From positions 1,364,001 through 1,428,000 of the forward strand of contig NC_017243.1 of NCBI RefSeq assembly GCF_000223215.1: a stretch of DNA of 64,000 nucleotides, written 5' to 3'. The notes below the pieces were generated by a model that made no database searches, was not told the DNA's origin, and saw only the letters and a program-made list of their open reading frames with translations. The translations under genes were made by a program, and so were the position numbers. This document shows positions 45,995-55,218 of this stretch, one piece after another; within the stretch, counting starts at the first letter, position 1; every line of letters starts with the position of its first letter. This stretch comes from Brachyspira intermedia PWS/A. GTDB taxonomy: Bacteria > Spirochaetota > Brachyspiria > Brachyspirales > Brachyspiraceae.

Positions 45995-48253
45995 ATGAAA
46001 AATACTATCTTAAAAATTTTTAATAAAAGAGTTTTACTTTTTACATTTTGTTTTGAAATCATTGTTATTGTAATGACATCTATATTAGGTGCTCAAGATA
46101 TATCATTACAAAAGAATATTATATCAAAGAATAAAATCAATTATGGTACAGCATTAGAACTTCATAATAGAGAAAAATATTTAGAGGCTTATAATCAATT
46201 TACAAATATCATGAATACAAAAGATGATATGATTATAAGAGATTATATTATATATTATGGTGCTAAAAGTGCTTTGCTTACAAATATGTACAATGAGGCA
46301 ATAGATTTATATGCTTTACTAATGAAAGAATATCCTCGTTCATCATTGTACCCTTATGCAGAGCAGTATAAAGCATTAGCAGAGTTTTACAGAGATGATT
46401 ATCCTATAAGCAATTTTTTTAATGGAAAGACTCAAAAATGGATCAAAGAGTTCGTAGGAATAAGAGCCTTAAGAAATACTGATGATACTAATAAAGCTAA
46501 AATGATAGCTTATGAACTTCTAAATAGATTCGGATTAAGTGAAGCTGCTATATATTATAATAATAATTTTTCTGAAGATATTTCATCTTTTCCAAATAAT
46601 TTAAAATTTAAAACAGCAGCTATACTTTATGAAGCAGGATATAGAAAGGCATCTTTGAAGCATTTTGAGGATTTATATGATAATAATTCACATAAGGCAA
46701 GTTCTACATATTATATGGCTAGAATTAAGCAGAAGTCTGGGGATAGAAAAGATGCTGCAGCTTTATTCGATGAATATTTATCAAATGCCAATAATAAATC
46801 ACATAGAAGATTAGGGCTTTACTATTCAGCAGATAATTATACTAAATTAAAAAATTATAATAAGGCAGCAGAGCTTTATAATACTTTTTTGAAAGAATAT
46901 CCTAGAGATGATTATGTTCCTAGAATATATAATAGTTTTGTTACTTTGAGTTTGAATAGAAATAATTTAGTTCAGGCAAAGACTTATCTTACAAATGTAA
47001 TGAAAAGATTTCCTAAAAGCTGGCAGACAGAACTTGCTTTAAAATCATATTTAAGAAAGGCATTTAAATTAAATAATAAAACAGAAACTTATTTTGCTAC
47101 TAAGGCTTTAGAGGCAAGATATCCTAGTTTCAGACATGATTTTGCATTATCTTGGAATATGTGGACTGCTGAAGAGTTTGGAGATATTGAAAAAAGAGAT
47201 GAATATTTAATGAAAACACTTCTTACAAGTAAAAGCCATTATTTTGTAAAAGGTGCTTTGAGTCTTGCCAATAATGAAATGATAGCTAATGTTCAGCTTA
47301 GTAATACTTATTATTTGAATGAAGCTAAAAGATATTATGCAGATTCTAATTTTACTAAATCTATGCAAATGCTTAATAAAATACAATTTTTAAATTATAT
47401 TGCTACAGGAAAAGAAGATAATATCACAAGAGAGGCTAGGGCATTAGCTAAAAATATTCTTATGAGAAATAAATTTGTAAAAGATTCATATGCCAATAGA
47501 AGCGAGAATGATTTATTTAATGAATTATCACTTCAGACTAGAAGGGAAGTTAATAAAGCAATAATATTATACTATTACGGCGATTATGATAATGCATATA
47601 CAGAGTTTGATAAAATATTTAAAAAAACACAGGTAACATATCCTTTATTTTATTTTGCTGAAAAAATATTTAAAGATTCAGGAAATACAAAAAGACTTAT
47701 ACAAGTATCAGCAAATATAGGTAAATATTTCGGATATCCTTATAATGATAATGTTGATTTGCTTCCCGATGAGTTTAGAAAGAGAGTGTATCCTAGATAT
47801 TTTGATGAGTATGTTGTACCTGAAGCTAAATATTATAAGATAGAACCTGCCTTTGTATATGCTATAATGCGTGAAGAAAGCCTATTTGATCCTAAAGCTC
47901 AGTCTTGGGTTGGGGCTATGGGGCTTATGCAGTTAATGCCTACAACAGCAGCAGCTGAAAATAAAAAGGCTAGATATAGATACAATCCTTTAGATTTAAC
48001 AGATCCCAAGCAGAATATTAATTTAGGAGTTTCTCATTTAGGTTGGTTATTCAGCAGTCAAAAGGCAAGTAATTATATATTAGTAGCGGCAAGTTATAAT
48101 GCAGGTTCAGGTCGCGGAAGAAGATGGAAAAAAGAGTATGGCACTAATAATATGTATCGTACAGGAAGATTCATTGATATTGAAGAAACCGAATATTATG
48201 TAGAGAGAGTTATAAAAAGCTATGAATATTACAGTAAGTATTATAAGGATTGA
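45995..48253 (+). CDS. soluble lytic murein transglycosylase, TPR type, copy 2
   Basis: A 752-residue paralogue of the preceding transglycosylase, collinear throughout and clearly the product of a tandem duplication. It shares KNKINYGTALEL, YLEAYNQFTNIMN, FVGIRALRNTDDTNKAKMIA and the SLT domain with YAIMREESLFDPKAQSWVG, GLMQLMPTTA and VAASYNAGSGRG. The signal segment (LFTFCFEIIVIVMTSILGA) and the TPR region around residues 190-260 differ most. It has its own promoter within the repeat-bearing gap. Two near-identical enzymes may differ in timing or in partner binding through the TPR surface (inference). Confidence 0.92.
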   Translation: MKNTILKIFNKRVLLFTFCFEIIVIVMTSILGAQDISLQKNIISKNKINYGTALELHNREKYLEAYNQFTNIMNTKDDMIIRDYIIYYGAKSALLTNMYNEAIDLYALLMKEYPRSSLYPYAEQYKALAEFYRDDYPISNFFNGKTQKWIKEFVGIRALRNTDDTNKAKMIAYELLNRFGLSEAAIYYNNNFSEDISSFPNNLKFKTAAILYEAGYRKASLKHFEDLYDNNSHKASSTYYMARIKQKSGDRKDAAALFDEYLSNANNKSHRRLGLYYSADNYTKLKNYNKAAELYNTFLKEYPRDDYVPRIYNSFVTLSLNRNNLVQAKTYLTNVMKRFPKSWQTELALKSYLRKAFKLNNKTETYFATKALEARYPSFRHDFALSWNMWTAEEFGDIEKRDEYLMKTLLTSKSHYFVKGALSLANNEMIANVQLSNTYYLNEAKRYYADSNFTKSMQMLNKIQFLNYIATGKEDNITREARALAKNILMRNKFVKDSYANRSENDLFNELSLQTRREVNKAIILYYYGDYDNAYTEFDKIFKKTQVTYPLFYFAEKIFKDSGNTKRLIQVSANIGKYFGYPYNDNVDLLPDEFRKRVYPRYFDEYVVPEAKYYKIEPAFVYAIMREESLFDPKAQSWVGAMGLMQLMPTTAAAENKKARYRYNPLDLTDPKQNINLGVSHLGWLFSSQKASNYILVAASYNAGSGRGRRWKKEYGTNNMYRTGRFIDIEETEYYVERVIKSYEYYSKYYKD

Positions 48254-48311
48254 TGATATAATACCTTATAACTTTATAGATATTCATTTTAATTTATTTT
48301 GAATTTTGATT

Positions 48312-48350
48312 GTTAAAAAATTACAGGGCATTAGAAATCTAATACCCTGC
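48312..48350 (-). terminator. terminator of the PepSY-like gene
   Basis: Inverted repeat CAGGG-C-ATTAG / CTAAT-A-CCCTG (48324-48349). On the minus strand it is followed by TAATTTTTT. Confidence 0.7.
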
Positions 48351-48374
48351 ATTGTATATGGGATGGAAAGTAAA

Positions 48375-48803
48375 TCAATCGTCAAATTTTTGTCCTATCA
48401 GCTGACCGTCAGAAGATATATAAAGCTCCATCATATTATTAAGCTTTATTTCATAAGTACCCCATTTCTTTTCAGCACTTATTATAACGGTTTGCGGATA
48501 TGTGTTTCTTATAGTGTTTGCAACATTGGCAGGAAAGGCGTTATATGGTATTCCAATATACTCTGCATCTATTTCCTTCCAATCGCCATTTCCTAAGAAG
48601 TCTATTTTTATGCCGTTGGAAAGTTCTACCTCATATTTACCATCATCCATTTCAACATACCATATTTGTGCATCAGGAAATATTTGCGCTATAAATTGTT
48701 TAGCTCTTTCAGGTAAATTGTCTGGAGAGACTATCCAATCATCGGCGAATAGACTGCTGGAAGAGATTATGATAATTGTTAATATTACTTTAAGTATTTT
48801 CAT
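48375..48803 (-). CDS. PepSY-like (DUF2874) periplasmic protein
   Basis: A 142-residue secreted protein with a signal peptide (ILKVILTIIIISSSSLFA). Two copies of a small alpha/beta repeat follow, each with a helix ending in a P-x-A/T stretch and paired strands. They are LPERAKQFIAQIFPDAQIWYVEMDDGKYEVELSNG-I and FPANVANTIRNTYPQTVIISAEKKWGTYEIKLNN. This is the PepSY-like/BLIP-like fold of DUF2874, common in Bacteroidetes and spirochaetes. The pattern LSNG-x-x-I-x-F-x-x-x-G-x-W is typical. Its role is unknown; suggested roles are inhibitor or scaffold. It stands alone with an AGGAGG ribosome site and its own terminator. Confidence 0.8.
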   Translation of the reverse strand: MKILKVILTIIIISSSSLFADDWIVSPDNLPERAKQFIAQIFPDAQIWYVEMDDGKYEVELSNGIKIDFLGNGDWKEIDAEYIGIPYNAFPANVANTIRNTYPQTVIISAEKKWGTYEIKLNNMMELYISSDGQLIGQKFDD

Positions 48804-48953
48804 AAATAACCTCCTCCTACTTTTATATTATTAGTATATCATATTTATTATTATGTGTCAATATTTTTTACAAATATTTTACTTCTTGTTTACAAGGTAT
48901 TTGTTTTTATAATTATTGCTTACATATTATCGTATATGTTTGCTGTAAATTTA

Positions 48954-48993
48954 AAAAAACAGTTCTAATATGAAAATATTAAGACTGTTTTTA
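48954..48993 (-). terminator. terminator of the YfhO gene
   Basis: Inverted repeat AAAACAGTTCTAATAT-GAAA-ATATTAAGACTGTTTT with a two-base internal mismatch, leading into T7 on the minus strand. Confidence 0.75.
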
Positions 48994-49024
48994 CATAAAA
49001 TATATATTTTTATAAAAATTATTG

Positions 49025-51589
49025 TTAATTATCTTGTTTTTTGAAATATAAAACTATATTGAGGATAGAAATCACTATAAATATTATCCAGCAAATTATT
49101 GTACTGTATAAATATTTCATTGTAGGTGTGAACTCAAATACGATATTGTTATCCCCAGCATCAACATAAACCCCCCTGAATAATAAATTAGCATTTAATA
49201 ACTCTTTCTTTTCTCCATTTACAGTTACAGACCAATCTGTATTATAACGTTCTTTAGATACAAGAACACCAGCTTCAGGAGTTTTTACATTAATTACTAT
49301 TTTATTATCGCTTTCTTCAAGTAATTCAGCAGTATATATTGCATTTCCATTATTCAAAGTGATATTATTATTTGAATTATTAAGTAAAACAACCTCATTA
49401 GCTAAATTGAAATTAGGCATAGTAATTCTTCCAAGTCCGTCATTGAAATCTACTGCATTATAAGCATTATTAACAAATTCATATTTATTTCTATAGCCTT
49501 TAAGTTCATATAATACAGCAGCAGAGAATTGATCCTGATATTCAGTTATCTTTGTCAAATCATTAGAAAGTACTGACTGATCCAAATATGTAGGACTTAA
49601 AATATATCTTACTCCAAGCAAATCCATAAGTCTAGGCTGATAACCTACATAATCATTTATTCTGAATGCTGAAAATACATCTGTAATATCTTTTGATAAT
49701 CGGCTTGCAGCAGGCGGTTCAGTTAAAGGTATTTTGTAATAAGGCATTGTATGAGTAGTGTATCTATATAGATAAGGAATCAATATAGGCATTGTTGTTT
49801 CATTTCCTTTTTCATTCAATATATGATCAACTATAGGAGTGGATTTATACATTTGATCATAATTAGATTTTACTACAAACATGTTTCCGCTTTGAGCCAA
49901 ATCCAAGAATAATACAGCTATAAACATATAAGGCAAATATTTATAGAATAATTTATCTTTATTAGCTATTACAACATATAAAAATACTATTATACTTCCT
50001 ATTATAAGGAAACCTATATGTCCTAAATCATACACAGAGAATAATATAAATCCTATTAATGGCACTATTACAAGGAATTTATCTTTTATAGTTACTTCTT
50101 TTAATGAAATAGCATTATTGATTAAAAGAAGTACAGAAGAAGATATTAAAGTTAATCTTATAAATGACATGAATATATTTTTTGATATTAATGCAGCATT
50201 AGCTTCTTTCCAATCATTTACAAAACTATTGTATATCATTCCATTTGTTAATATTGTTATTAATGCAAGTACAGCAGAAACTATTGTTATTGCATACATA
50301 ATTTTTTGGGCTATATTTATATATTTATAATCATCTTCTAAATATTTTAATAGCTTATCCTCTTTTTTTGCTTCTAATGCTTTAAATATATAGTCGCATG
50401 CAAATGATGAAAGAATTGCAAATGGAATAGGTATAATTTCTATAAATTTATTAGGATTTCTTGCATCTTGGAATATAGGTATTTGAAATAAAGCTCCGTA
50501 TATAACAGGAAAATATCTTCCGAAACTTGCTATCAAGAAAAATAAAGCAGTACCAATCCAGAAATATTTTTCACTGTATTTTTTTCTGCTTATAAATATT
50601 GCAAATATTATAAAAATAAAAGTTATATAACCAATATTAGCAGAAGTTAAAGAGAAGTTAGAAGTTTTAGGTTCTCCGGGCATATTAGCTATTCTTCCCC
50701 AATAAGGGTGAGTCTGACTTCCTGAATAATATCCAAAGAATCCAGGCATAAAGAATCCCAATACCTCTTCAGGTGGGTATGACCATCTTGTAGCCCATTC
50801 CCATAATTGATTCTTATCTGTAACTCCAGCTGCTCCCATATCTTGAGTATTTTTTGTTACCATTATAATTTGTATAGACATTAAAAAAGAAAATACTGCT
50901 ACTAATGCAAATTTTACACATAAAAGAATTATTTTTTTAATATCTGTTTTTATAAATTCAATTATTTTCTTATCATTTTTTTTATTGTAAAGTAAGTATA
51001 AAAAATAACATGATAAAAATAAAGCGAAGTACATTGCAACGTCCAAAGCTCCGCCTAAAAATGCTATTCCCAAAAAAGCACCTGTAAAAAGGAAATGAAT
51101 CCATTTTTCACTATTCATAGCTTTTGAAAGGAAATATAATACAAATGGAAAATAACAGTAAGTTTCAAATTTACCTAAGTGTCCAGGAAGTATTAATGTT
51201 ATCATAGCATTTGAAAACATCAAAGCAACTGCACCAAACATAGATGCTTTTATTGATAATTTCTTTTCTCTCAAGAATAAGAATAAACCATATCCCATAA
51301 TAGTTATATGAAACATTATACTTACTTGAGGGTATATATTATTGGGTAATAATGCTATTAATAATGACTTTGGGTGAATAGGCACTGTTGAAGAAGTGGC
51401 TATTGTGAAATAAGCATTATTCCAGAAATATAAATTTCCGCTGAATATTGCATCTTTAATATTTTTAATATCCCATAATATAACATCGCCCATTTGAAGA
51501 TAGGAAAATGTTAAGTTGCTGTAGAAAAATAGTATAGAAAGAATTGCAAATATAATAGGATATATAATTTCTTTTTTTAATGATTTCAT
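49025..51589 (-). CDS. YfhO-family multi-pass membrane protein
   Basis: An 854-residue protein with about 13 membrane spans and a C-terminal beta-rich extracellular domain before the last span. It opens with a membrane span and the loop YLQMGDVILWDIKNIKDAIF, as expected for GT-C-fold glycosyltransferases. The loop near residues 270-310 (WSYPPEEVLGFFMPGFFGYYSG) is characteristic of YfhO. The tail ends with VSKERYNTDWSVTVNGEKKELLNANLLFRGVYVDAG followed by a final span, again a YfhO hallmark. In Gram-positives YfhO glycosylates lipoteichoic acid; in other phyla it is implicated in glycosylating surface polymers, with the target here unknown. It is monocistronic with its own promoter and terminator. 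Confidence 0.88.
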   Translation of the reverse strand: MKSLKKEIIYPIIFAILSILFFYSNLTFSYLQMGDVILWDIKNIKDAIFSGNLYFWNNAYFTIATSSTVPIHPKSLLIALLPNNIYPQVSIMFHITIMGYGLFLFLREKKLSIKASMFGAVALMFSNAMITLILPGHLGKFETYCYFPFVLYFLSKAMNSEKWIHFLFTGAFLGIAFLGGALDVAMYFALFLSCYFLYLLYNKKNDKKIIEFIKTDIKKIILLCVKFALVAVFSFLMSIQIIMVTKNTQDMGAAGVTDKNQLWEWATRWSYPPEEVLGFFMPGFFGYYSGSQTHPYWGRIANMPGEPKTSNFSLTSANIGYITFIFIIFAIFISRKKYSEKYFWIGTALFFLIASFGRYFPVIYGALFQIPIFQDARNPNKFIEIIPIPFAILSSFACDYIFKALEAKKEDKLLKYLEDDYKYINIAQKIMYAITIVSAVLALITILTNGMIYNSFVNDWKEANAALISKNIFMSFIRLTLISSSVLLLINNAISLKEVTIKDKFLVIVPLIGFILFSVYDLGHIGFLIIGSIIVFLYVVIANKDKLFYKYLPYMFIAVLFLDLAQSGNMFVVKSNYDQMYKSTPIVDHILNEKGNETTMPILIPYLYRYTTHTMPYYKIPLTEPPAASRLSKDITDVFSAFRINDYVGYQPRLMDLLGVRYILSPTYLDQSVLSNDLTKITEYQDQFSAAVLYELKGYRNKYEFVNNAYNAVDFNDGLGRITMPNFNLANEVVLLNNSNNNITLNNGNAIYTAELLEESDNKIVINVKTPEAGVLVSKERYNTDWSVTVNGEKKELLNANLLFRGVYVDAGDNNIVFEFTPTMKYLYSTIICWIIFIVISILNIVLYFKKQDN

Positions 51590-51658
51590 TATTTGTTTTC
51601 CTTAAATTAAAGTAAGTTATATGTATGTTTTTATGATAAATAAAAAATTAGATATTAA

Positions 51659-51687
51659 ATAATATATAAAAGATACTGTATTGTCAA
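51659..51687 (-). promoter_or_regulatory. predicted promoter of the YfhO gene
   Basis: Minus strand TTGACA (51687-51682), 17-base spacer, TATTAT (51664-51659), 70 bases before the ATG. The remainder of the 51590-52111 gap is very AT-rich. A 10-base element (GATAC-GTATTG form) recurs near 51672 and 52024. No RNA or gene was found there. Confidence 0.5.
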
Positions 51688-52111
51688 GGAGTTTTGTATT
51701 AAAATATTTTATGTATTATTTATGATAAATAAAAAAAGTATTAATTTAAAACTGATACATTTAAATATATTTTATTAATGATCGTCATATAATATTTAGT
51801 ATGAAATATATACAATATTTATATTATTTTTAATTATAAGTTTGTAACTGTTTTTTATTATAAATGTATGACTATTATTAAATATAATTAATATAACTAT
51901 GAAAAGAATATTTTTTATGATGTATAATATTTTATATATTAGATAAATTATAAAAAATAATCATTTTTATATATAAAATAACTATTTTATATATAAATAA
52001 TCTAATTTTTATATAAATATTACTAGATACAGTATTGTAAAAAAAATATATGTACTATAATATATGAAATATTTTTTTATTTTATTGATGATTTTTAAGG
52101 AGACTTTTATT

Positions 52112-53257
52112 ATGAGAGATAAAACATTTTTGATGATACCAGGTCCCACACCAGTACCTGAATCAGCATTAATAGAAATGGCAAAACACCCTATGGCACA
52201 TAGAAGCAAAGAATTTTCAAATATATTAAAAGAAGTATATGAAGATTTAAAATATGTGTTCCAAACTAAGAATGATGTATATTTATTCACAGCAAGCGGA
52301 ACAGGTGCTATGTGTGCTGCTTTAGAAAACCTTATTAATGAGGGTGATAAAGTATTATGCTTATCTATTGGTAATTTTGGGGCAAGATGGGCTAAAATTG
52401 CTGCAAGCAGAGGAGCTGTAGTTACAAAAGTAGAAGTTGAAGCTGGAAAAGTTATAACTCCTGAAATGCTTGAAGAAGCTTTGAATAAGGATAAAGACAT
52501 AAAGATCGTAACTCTTACTCATAGTGAAACTTCAACAGGTGCTGCTAATGATGTAAAGACATTATGTTCTATTATAAAAAAACATGGTGCTGTATCAGTT
52601 GTAGACGGTATAACAAGTTTATGTGCTATGGAGTTTAAAACTGATGAATGGAATATTGATGTTGCTATATCTGGTTCTCAAAAAGGATTTATGATTGCTC
52701 CTGGACTTTCATTTTTAACTGCAAGCGAAGATGCTTTTAAAATGCATGAAAAATGTAAATATCCTAGTTTTTATTTTAACTGGACTGAACATAAAAAGTC
52801 TTTAGCTAAAGATACAACTCCTTTTACTCCAGCAGTAAGCCTTATAACTTCTTTACATACTGCTTTAAAAATGATAAAAGAAGAGGGTATTGAAAATGTT
52901 AATAAAAGACATAAAAAACTTTCTCTTGCTTTAAGGGCTGCTGTAAGAACTATAGGATTAAAATTGCTTGTAGAAGATGATAATAATGCAAGCCATGCTA
53001 TCACTTCAATACTTCCTCCTGAAGGAATAAGCGTACCTGATATAAGGAAAACTTTGAAAGAAGATTATGATATAATAGTTGCTAATGGTCAGGGTAATTT
53101 AGAAAATAAAATCTTTAGAATCGGAAGCCTTGGATTTGTATGCGAAAGAGATTTAATAATGGCTATGGGAGCATTAGAGGCTAGCCTTTTAAAATTAGGA
53201 TACAAATTTGAATTAGGCAGCGGAGTTAAAAAGTTAATTGAAGAATTAAATAAATAA
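52112..53257 (+). CDS. class V aminotransferase, likely phosphoserine/serine-forming
   Basis: A 381-residue PLP enzyme of the serine-pyruvate/alanine-glyoxylate group. The ATG at 52112 with AAGGAG before it is preferred over the ATG at 52064. It opens KTFLMIPGPTPVPESALIEMAKHPMAHRSKEF and has ASGTGAMCAALENLI, HSETSTGA, VVDGITSLCAMEF and AISGSQKGFMIAPGLSF with the PLP lysine. The next two genes are serA and serB, so it probably supplies the transamination step of serine synthesis in place of a classical SerC. The same aminotransferase-serA pairing is known in Thermotoga (TM1400/TM1401). It could also act on alanine and glyoxylate. Confidence 0.9.
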   Translation: MRDKTFLMIPGPTPVPESALIEMAKHPMAHRSKEFSNILKEVYEDLKYVFQTKNDVYLFTASGTGAMCAALENLINEGDKVLCLSIGNFGARWAKIAASRGAVVTKVEVEAGKVITPEMLEEALNKDKDIKIVTLTHSETSTGAANDVKTLCSIIKKHGAVSVVDGITSLCAMEFKTDEWNIDVAISGSQKGFMIAPGLSFLTASEDAFKMHEKCKYPSFYFNWTEHKKSLAKDTTPFTPAVSLITSLHTALKMIKEEGIENVNKRHKKLSLALRAAVRTIGLKLLVEDDNNASHAITSILPPEGISVPDIRKTLKEDYDIIVANGQGNLENKIFRIGSLGFVCERDLIMAMGALEASLLKLGYKFELGSGVKKLIEELNK

Positions 53258-53284
53258 TAGTAAATAGTTTTGATTATTTTATAT

Positions 53285-53325
53285 ATTCTAATATAATGTT
53301 TTTTCATTATATTAGAATTTTTTAT
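53285..53325 (+). terminator. terminator between the aminotransferase gene and serA
   Basis: A perfect 14-base stem ATTCTAATATAATG / CATTATATTAGAAT (53285-53298 and 53305-53318) followed by seven T. Its strength implies that serA is transcribed at least partly from its own promoter. Confidence 0.8.
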
Positions 53326-53336
53326 TAGTAATAGTT

Positions 53337-53582
53337 AGAAAGCGAGAAAAGTTTATTCAATAATTTATTATTGATGAGTTTGTATACTTTTTTGAGCATA
53401 GTAATAATAAAGTGAGCCGAAGCTACATTCGTACAAATAAATTTATTTATTTGCTTATTATAGGCGAACCAATTAGGCACCTTAAAGGTGGGCGAACATA
53501 GCAATAAAAGAAGCGAGAAAAATCCGCCTCGATAATTCATTATCGAGGGGCTTATAGGATTTTTCGAGCATAGTAACAATAA
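53337..53582. repeat. three tandem structured repeats ahead of serA
   Basis: Three related blocks of 70-100 bases fill the gap up to the serA ribosome site. Blocks 1 (53337-53411) and 3 (53510-53582) both run A-A-GCGAGAAAA, an inner hairpin, then TTTTT-GAGCATAGTAA-AATAA. Their inner hairpins are CAATAA-TTTA-TTATTG (53358-53373) and CCTCGATAA-TTCA-TTATCGAGG (53527-53548). In block 3 AAAAATCC also pairs with GGATTTTT, giving a long stem. Block 2 (53412-53509) shares only the ends (GTGAGCCGAAG...GGGCGAACATAGCAATAA) and holds CACCTT-A-AAGGTG. The changes keep pairing, so RNA folding seems selected. It may be a repeat family or a serA leader. Confidence 0.6.
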
Positions 53583-53595
53583 GGAGAAAATTATA

Positions 53596-55200
53596 ATGAA
53601 GGTTTTAATAACTGATAAGGTAAATGAATGCGTTAAGGATATAATATCTGATGTTTCTGAAGCTGTATTTCTTCCTACTATGAGTGAAGATGAATTAGTA
53701 AAAGTTATCGGTGAATACGATGCTTTGATGGTTAGAAGCCAAACTAAAGTAACAAAAAGAATCATAGAAGCTGGAAAGAATTTAAAAATCATAGGACGTG
53801 CAGGAGTAGGAGTGGACAATATAGATGTTGAAGCTGCTACAGAAAAAGGTGTAATAGTAGTAAACTCTCCTGATGGAAATACTATTGCAGCATCAGAACA
53901 TACTATAGCTTTAATGCTTGCAGTATCAAGAAATATAGTACCTGCTGCAGTATCCACTAAAGAAGCTAAATGGAACAGAGATAAATTCACTGGTAATGAG
54001 CTTTTAGGAAAAACTTTGGGTGTTATGGGATTTGGAAGAATAGGAAGAAAGGTTGTTCATATTGCTTTGGCTATTGGAATGAAAGTTATTGTATATGATC
54101 CTTTTGCTACAGAAGAAATAGTTCAGAAAGCTGGTGCTGTTTATGAAACTTCTTTAGATGAGTTTTTACCTAAACTTGATTATTTATCACTTCATATACC
54201 AAAAACTCCTGAAACAAATAATATTATAAATAAAGATAATTTATGCAAGATGAAAAATACTGCAATAATTATTAACTGTTCAAGAGGCGGACTTGTTAAT
54301 GAAGAAGATTTAAAAAATGCTTTAGAAAATGGTACTATAGCAGCAGCTGCAGTGGATGTATTTGTAAATGAACCTAAAATAGAAACTTGTCCTTTAGTTG
54401 AATATAAAAAAGATAATTTGATACTTACTCCTCACCTTGGAGCTAGTACAAAAGAAGCACAGATAAATGTTGCTTTGGATGTTGCTAAGCAAATAAAACA
54501 GGTACTATCTGGAGGATATACTGAATCAGCAGTGAATATACCTTCTCTTAATCCTGAAAAATTAGAGCCTGTTAAAGATTACATGAAAATTTCAGAGAAT
54601 GCAGGCGAAATGATAATGCAGACAGCTAATGGAAAAATAAAATCTCTTGAAATAACAGCTCAGGGCGATTTGATTAATTTAGATATTCAGCCTCTTGAGG
54701 TTGCTATATTAAAAGGTGCATTATCTTATATGTTCCAAGATGTTAACTATGTTAATGCTCCTTATCTTGCTAAACAAAGAGGTATTGAAGTAAAAACTAT
54801 TAAGTCTGAAGCTCCTTCAACTTTCACAAGCATACTTAAAGTAAAATTAACAACAGATAAAGAAACAACAAGCGTATCAGTATCATTGATAGCTAAAAAT
54901 ATTGCTAGAATAGTTAAGTTTAATGATTATGATGTTATAATCAAACCTCAGCCTCATATATTGATAGTACCTCATATAAACCAGCCTGCTATGGTAGCAA
55001 AAGTTGCAACAGTTCTTTCAGGCGATGGAATCAATATTGGTTCAATGAGCGTATCTGAAAACATTAAGGGAAGCAGTACATCTATAATGGCAATAAACGT
55101 TGATAGAGTTATTGGAAATGATGTTATAACAAAAATTTCTAATATAGAAGGTGTTCAAGATCCTAAATATGTAAGACTTACAGCAGAATATAGTTTATAA
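53596..55200 (+). CDS. serA: D-3-phosphoglycerate dehydrogenase
   Basis: A 534-residue long-form SerA. The substrate and NAD domains have VRSQTKVTKRIIEAG, RAGVGVDNIDVEAAT, LLGKTLGVMGFGRIGRKV for NAD, NCSRGGLVNEEDL, and HLGASTKEAQINVA with the catalytic histidine near residue 280. An intervening allosteric substrate-binding domain (about 320-450) is followed by a C-terminal ACT domain (HILIVPHINQPAMVAKVATVLS...GSMSVSE), the serine-feedback site. It oxidises 3-phosphoglycerate to phosphohydroxypyruvate. AAGGAG lies 8 bases before the ATG, at the end of the structured repeats. The serB gene follows after 18 bases. Confidence 0.95.
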   Translation: MKVLITDKVNECVKDIISDVSEAVFLPTMSEDELVKVIGEYDALMVRSQTKVTKRIIEAGKNLKIIGRAGVGVDNIDVEAATEKGVIVVNSPDGNTIAASEHTIALMLAVSRNIVPAAVSTKEAKWNRDKFTGNELLGKTLGVMGFGRIGRKVVHIALAIGMKVIVYDPFATEEIVQKAGAVYETSLDEFLPKLDYLSLHIPKTPETNNIINKDNLCKMKNTAIIINCSRGGLVNEEDLKNALENGTIAAAAVDVFVNEPKIETCPLVEYKKDNLILTPHLGASTKEAQINVALDVAKQIKQVLSGGYTESAVNIPSLNPEKLEPVKDYMKISENAGEMIMQTANGKIKSLEITAQGDLINLDIQPLEVAILKGALSYMFQDVNYVNAPYLAKQRGIEVKTIKSEAPSTFTSILKVKLTTDKETTSVSVSLIAKNIARIVKFNDYDVIIKPQPHILIVPHINQPAMVAKVATVLSGDGINIGSMSVSENIKGSSTSIMAINVDRVIGNDVITKISNIEGVQDPKYVRLTAEYSL

Positions 55201-55218
55201 TTAATAGGATAAATAAAA

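Noticed and set aside
53374-53415. 13-codon frame in the serA leader, considered as a serine leader peptide
   Set aside because: Only two Ser codons, no ribosome site, and the frame is not kept in the third repeat block.
53337-53582. Possible CRISPR array in front of serA
   Set aside because: Units are of unequal length and differ internally, there are no unique spacers of constant length, and no cas genes are in the window.
53325-53990. 221-codon minus-strand frame over the serA start
   Set aside because: Antisense shadow of serA and its structured leader; no ribosome site and low-complexity Ser/Ile/Leu composition.
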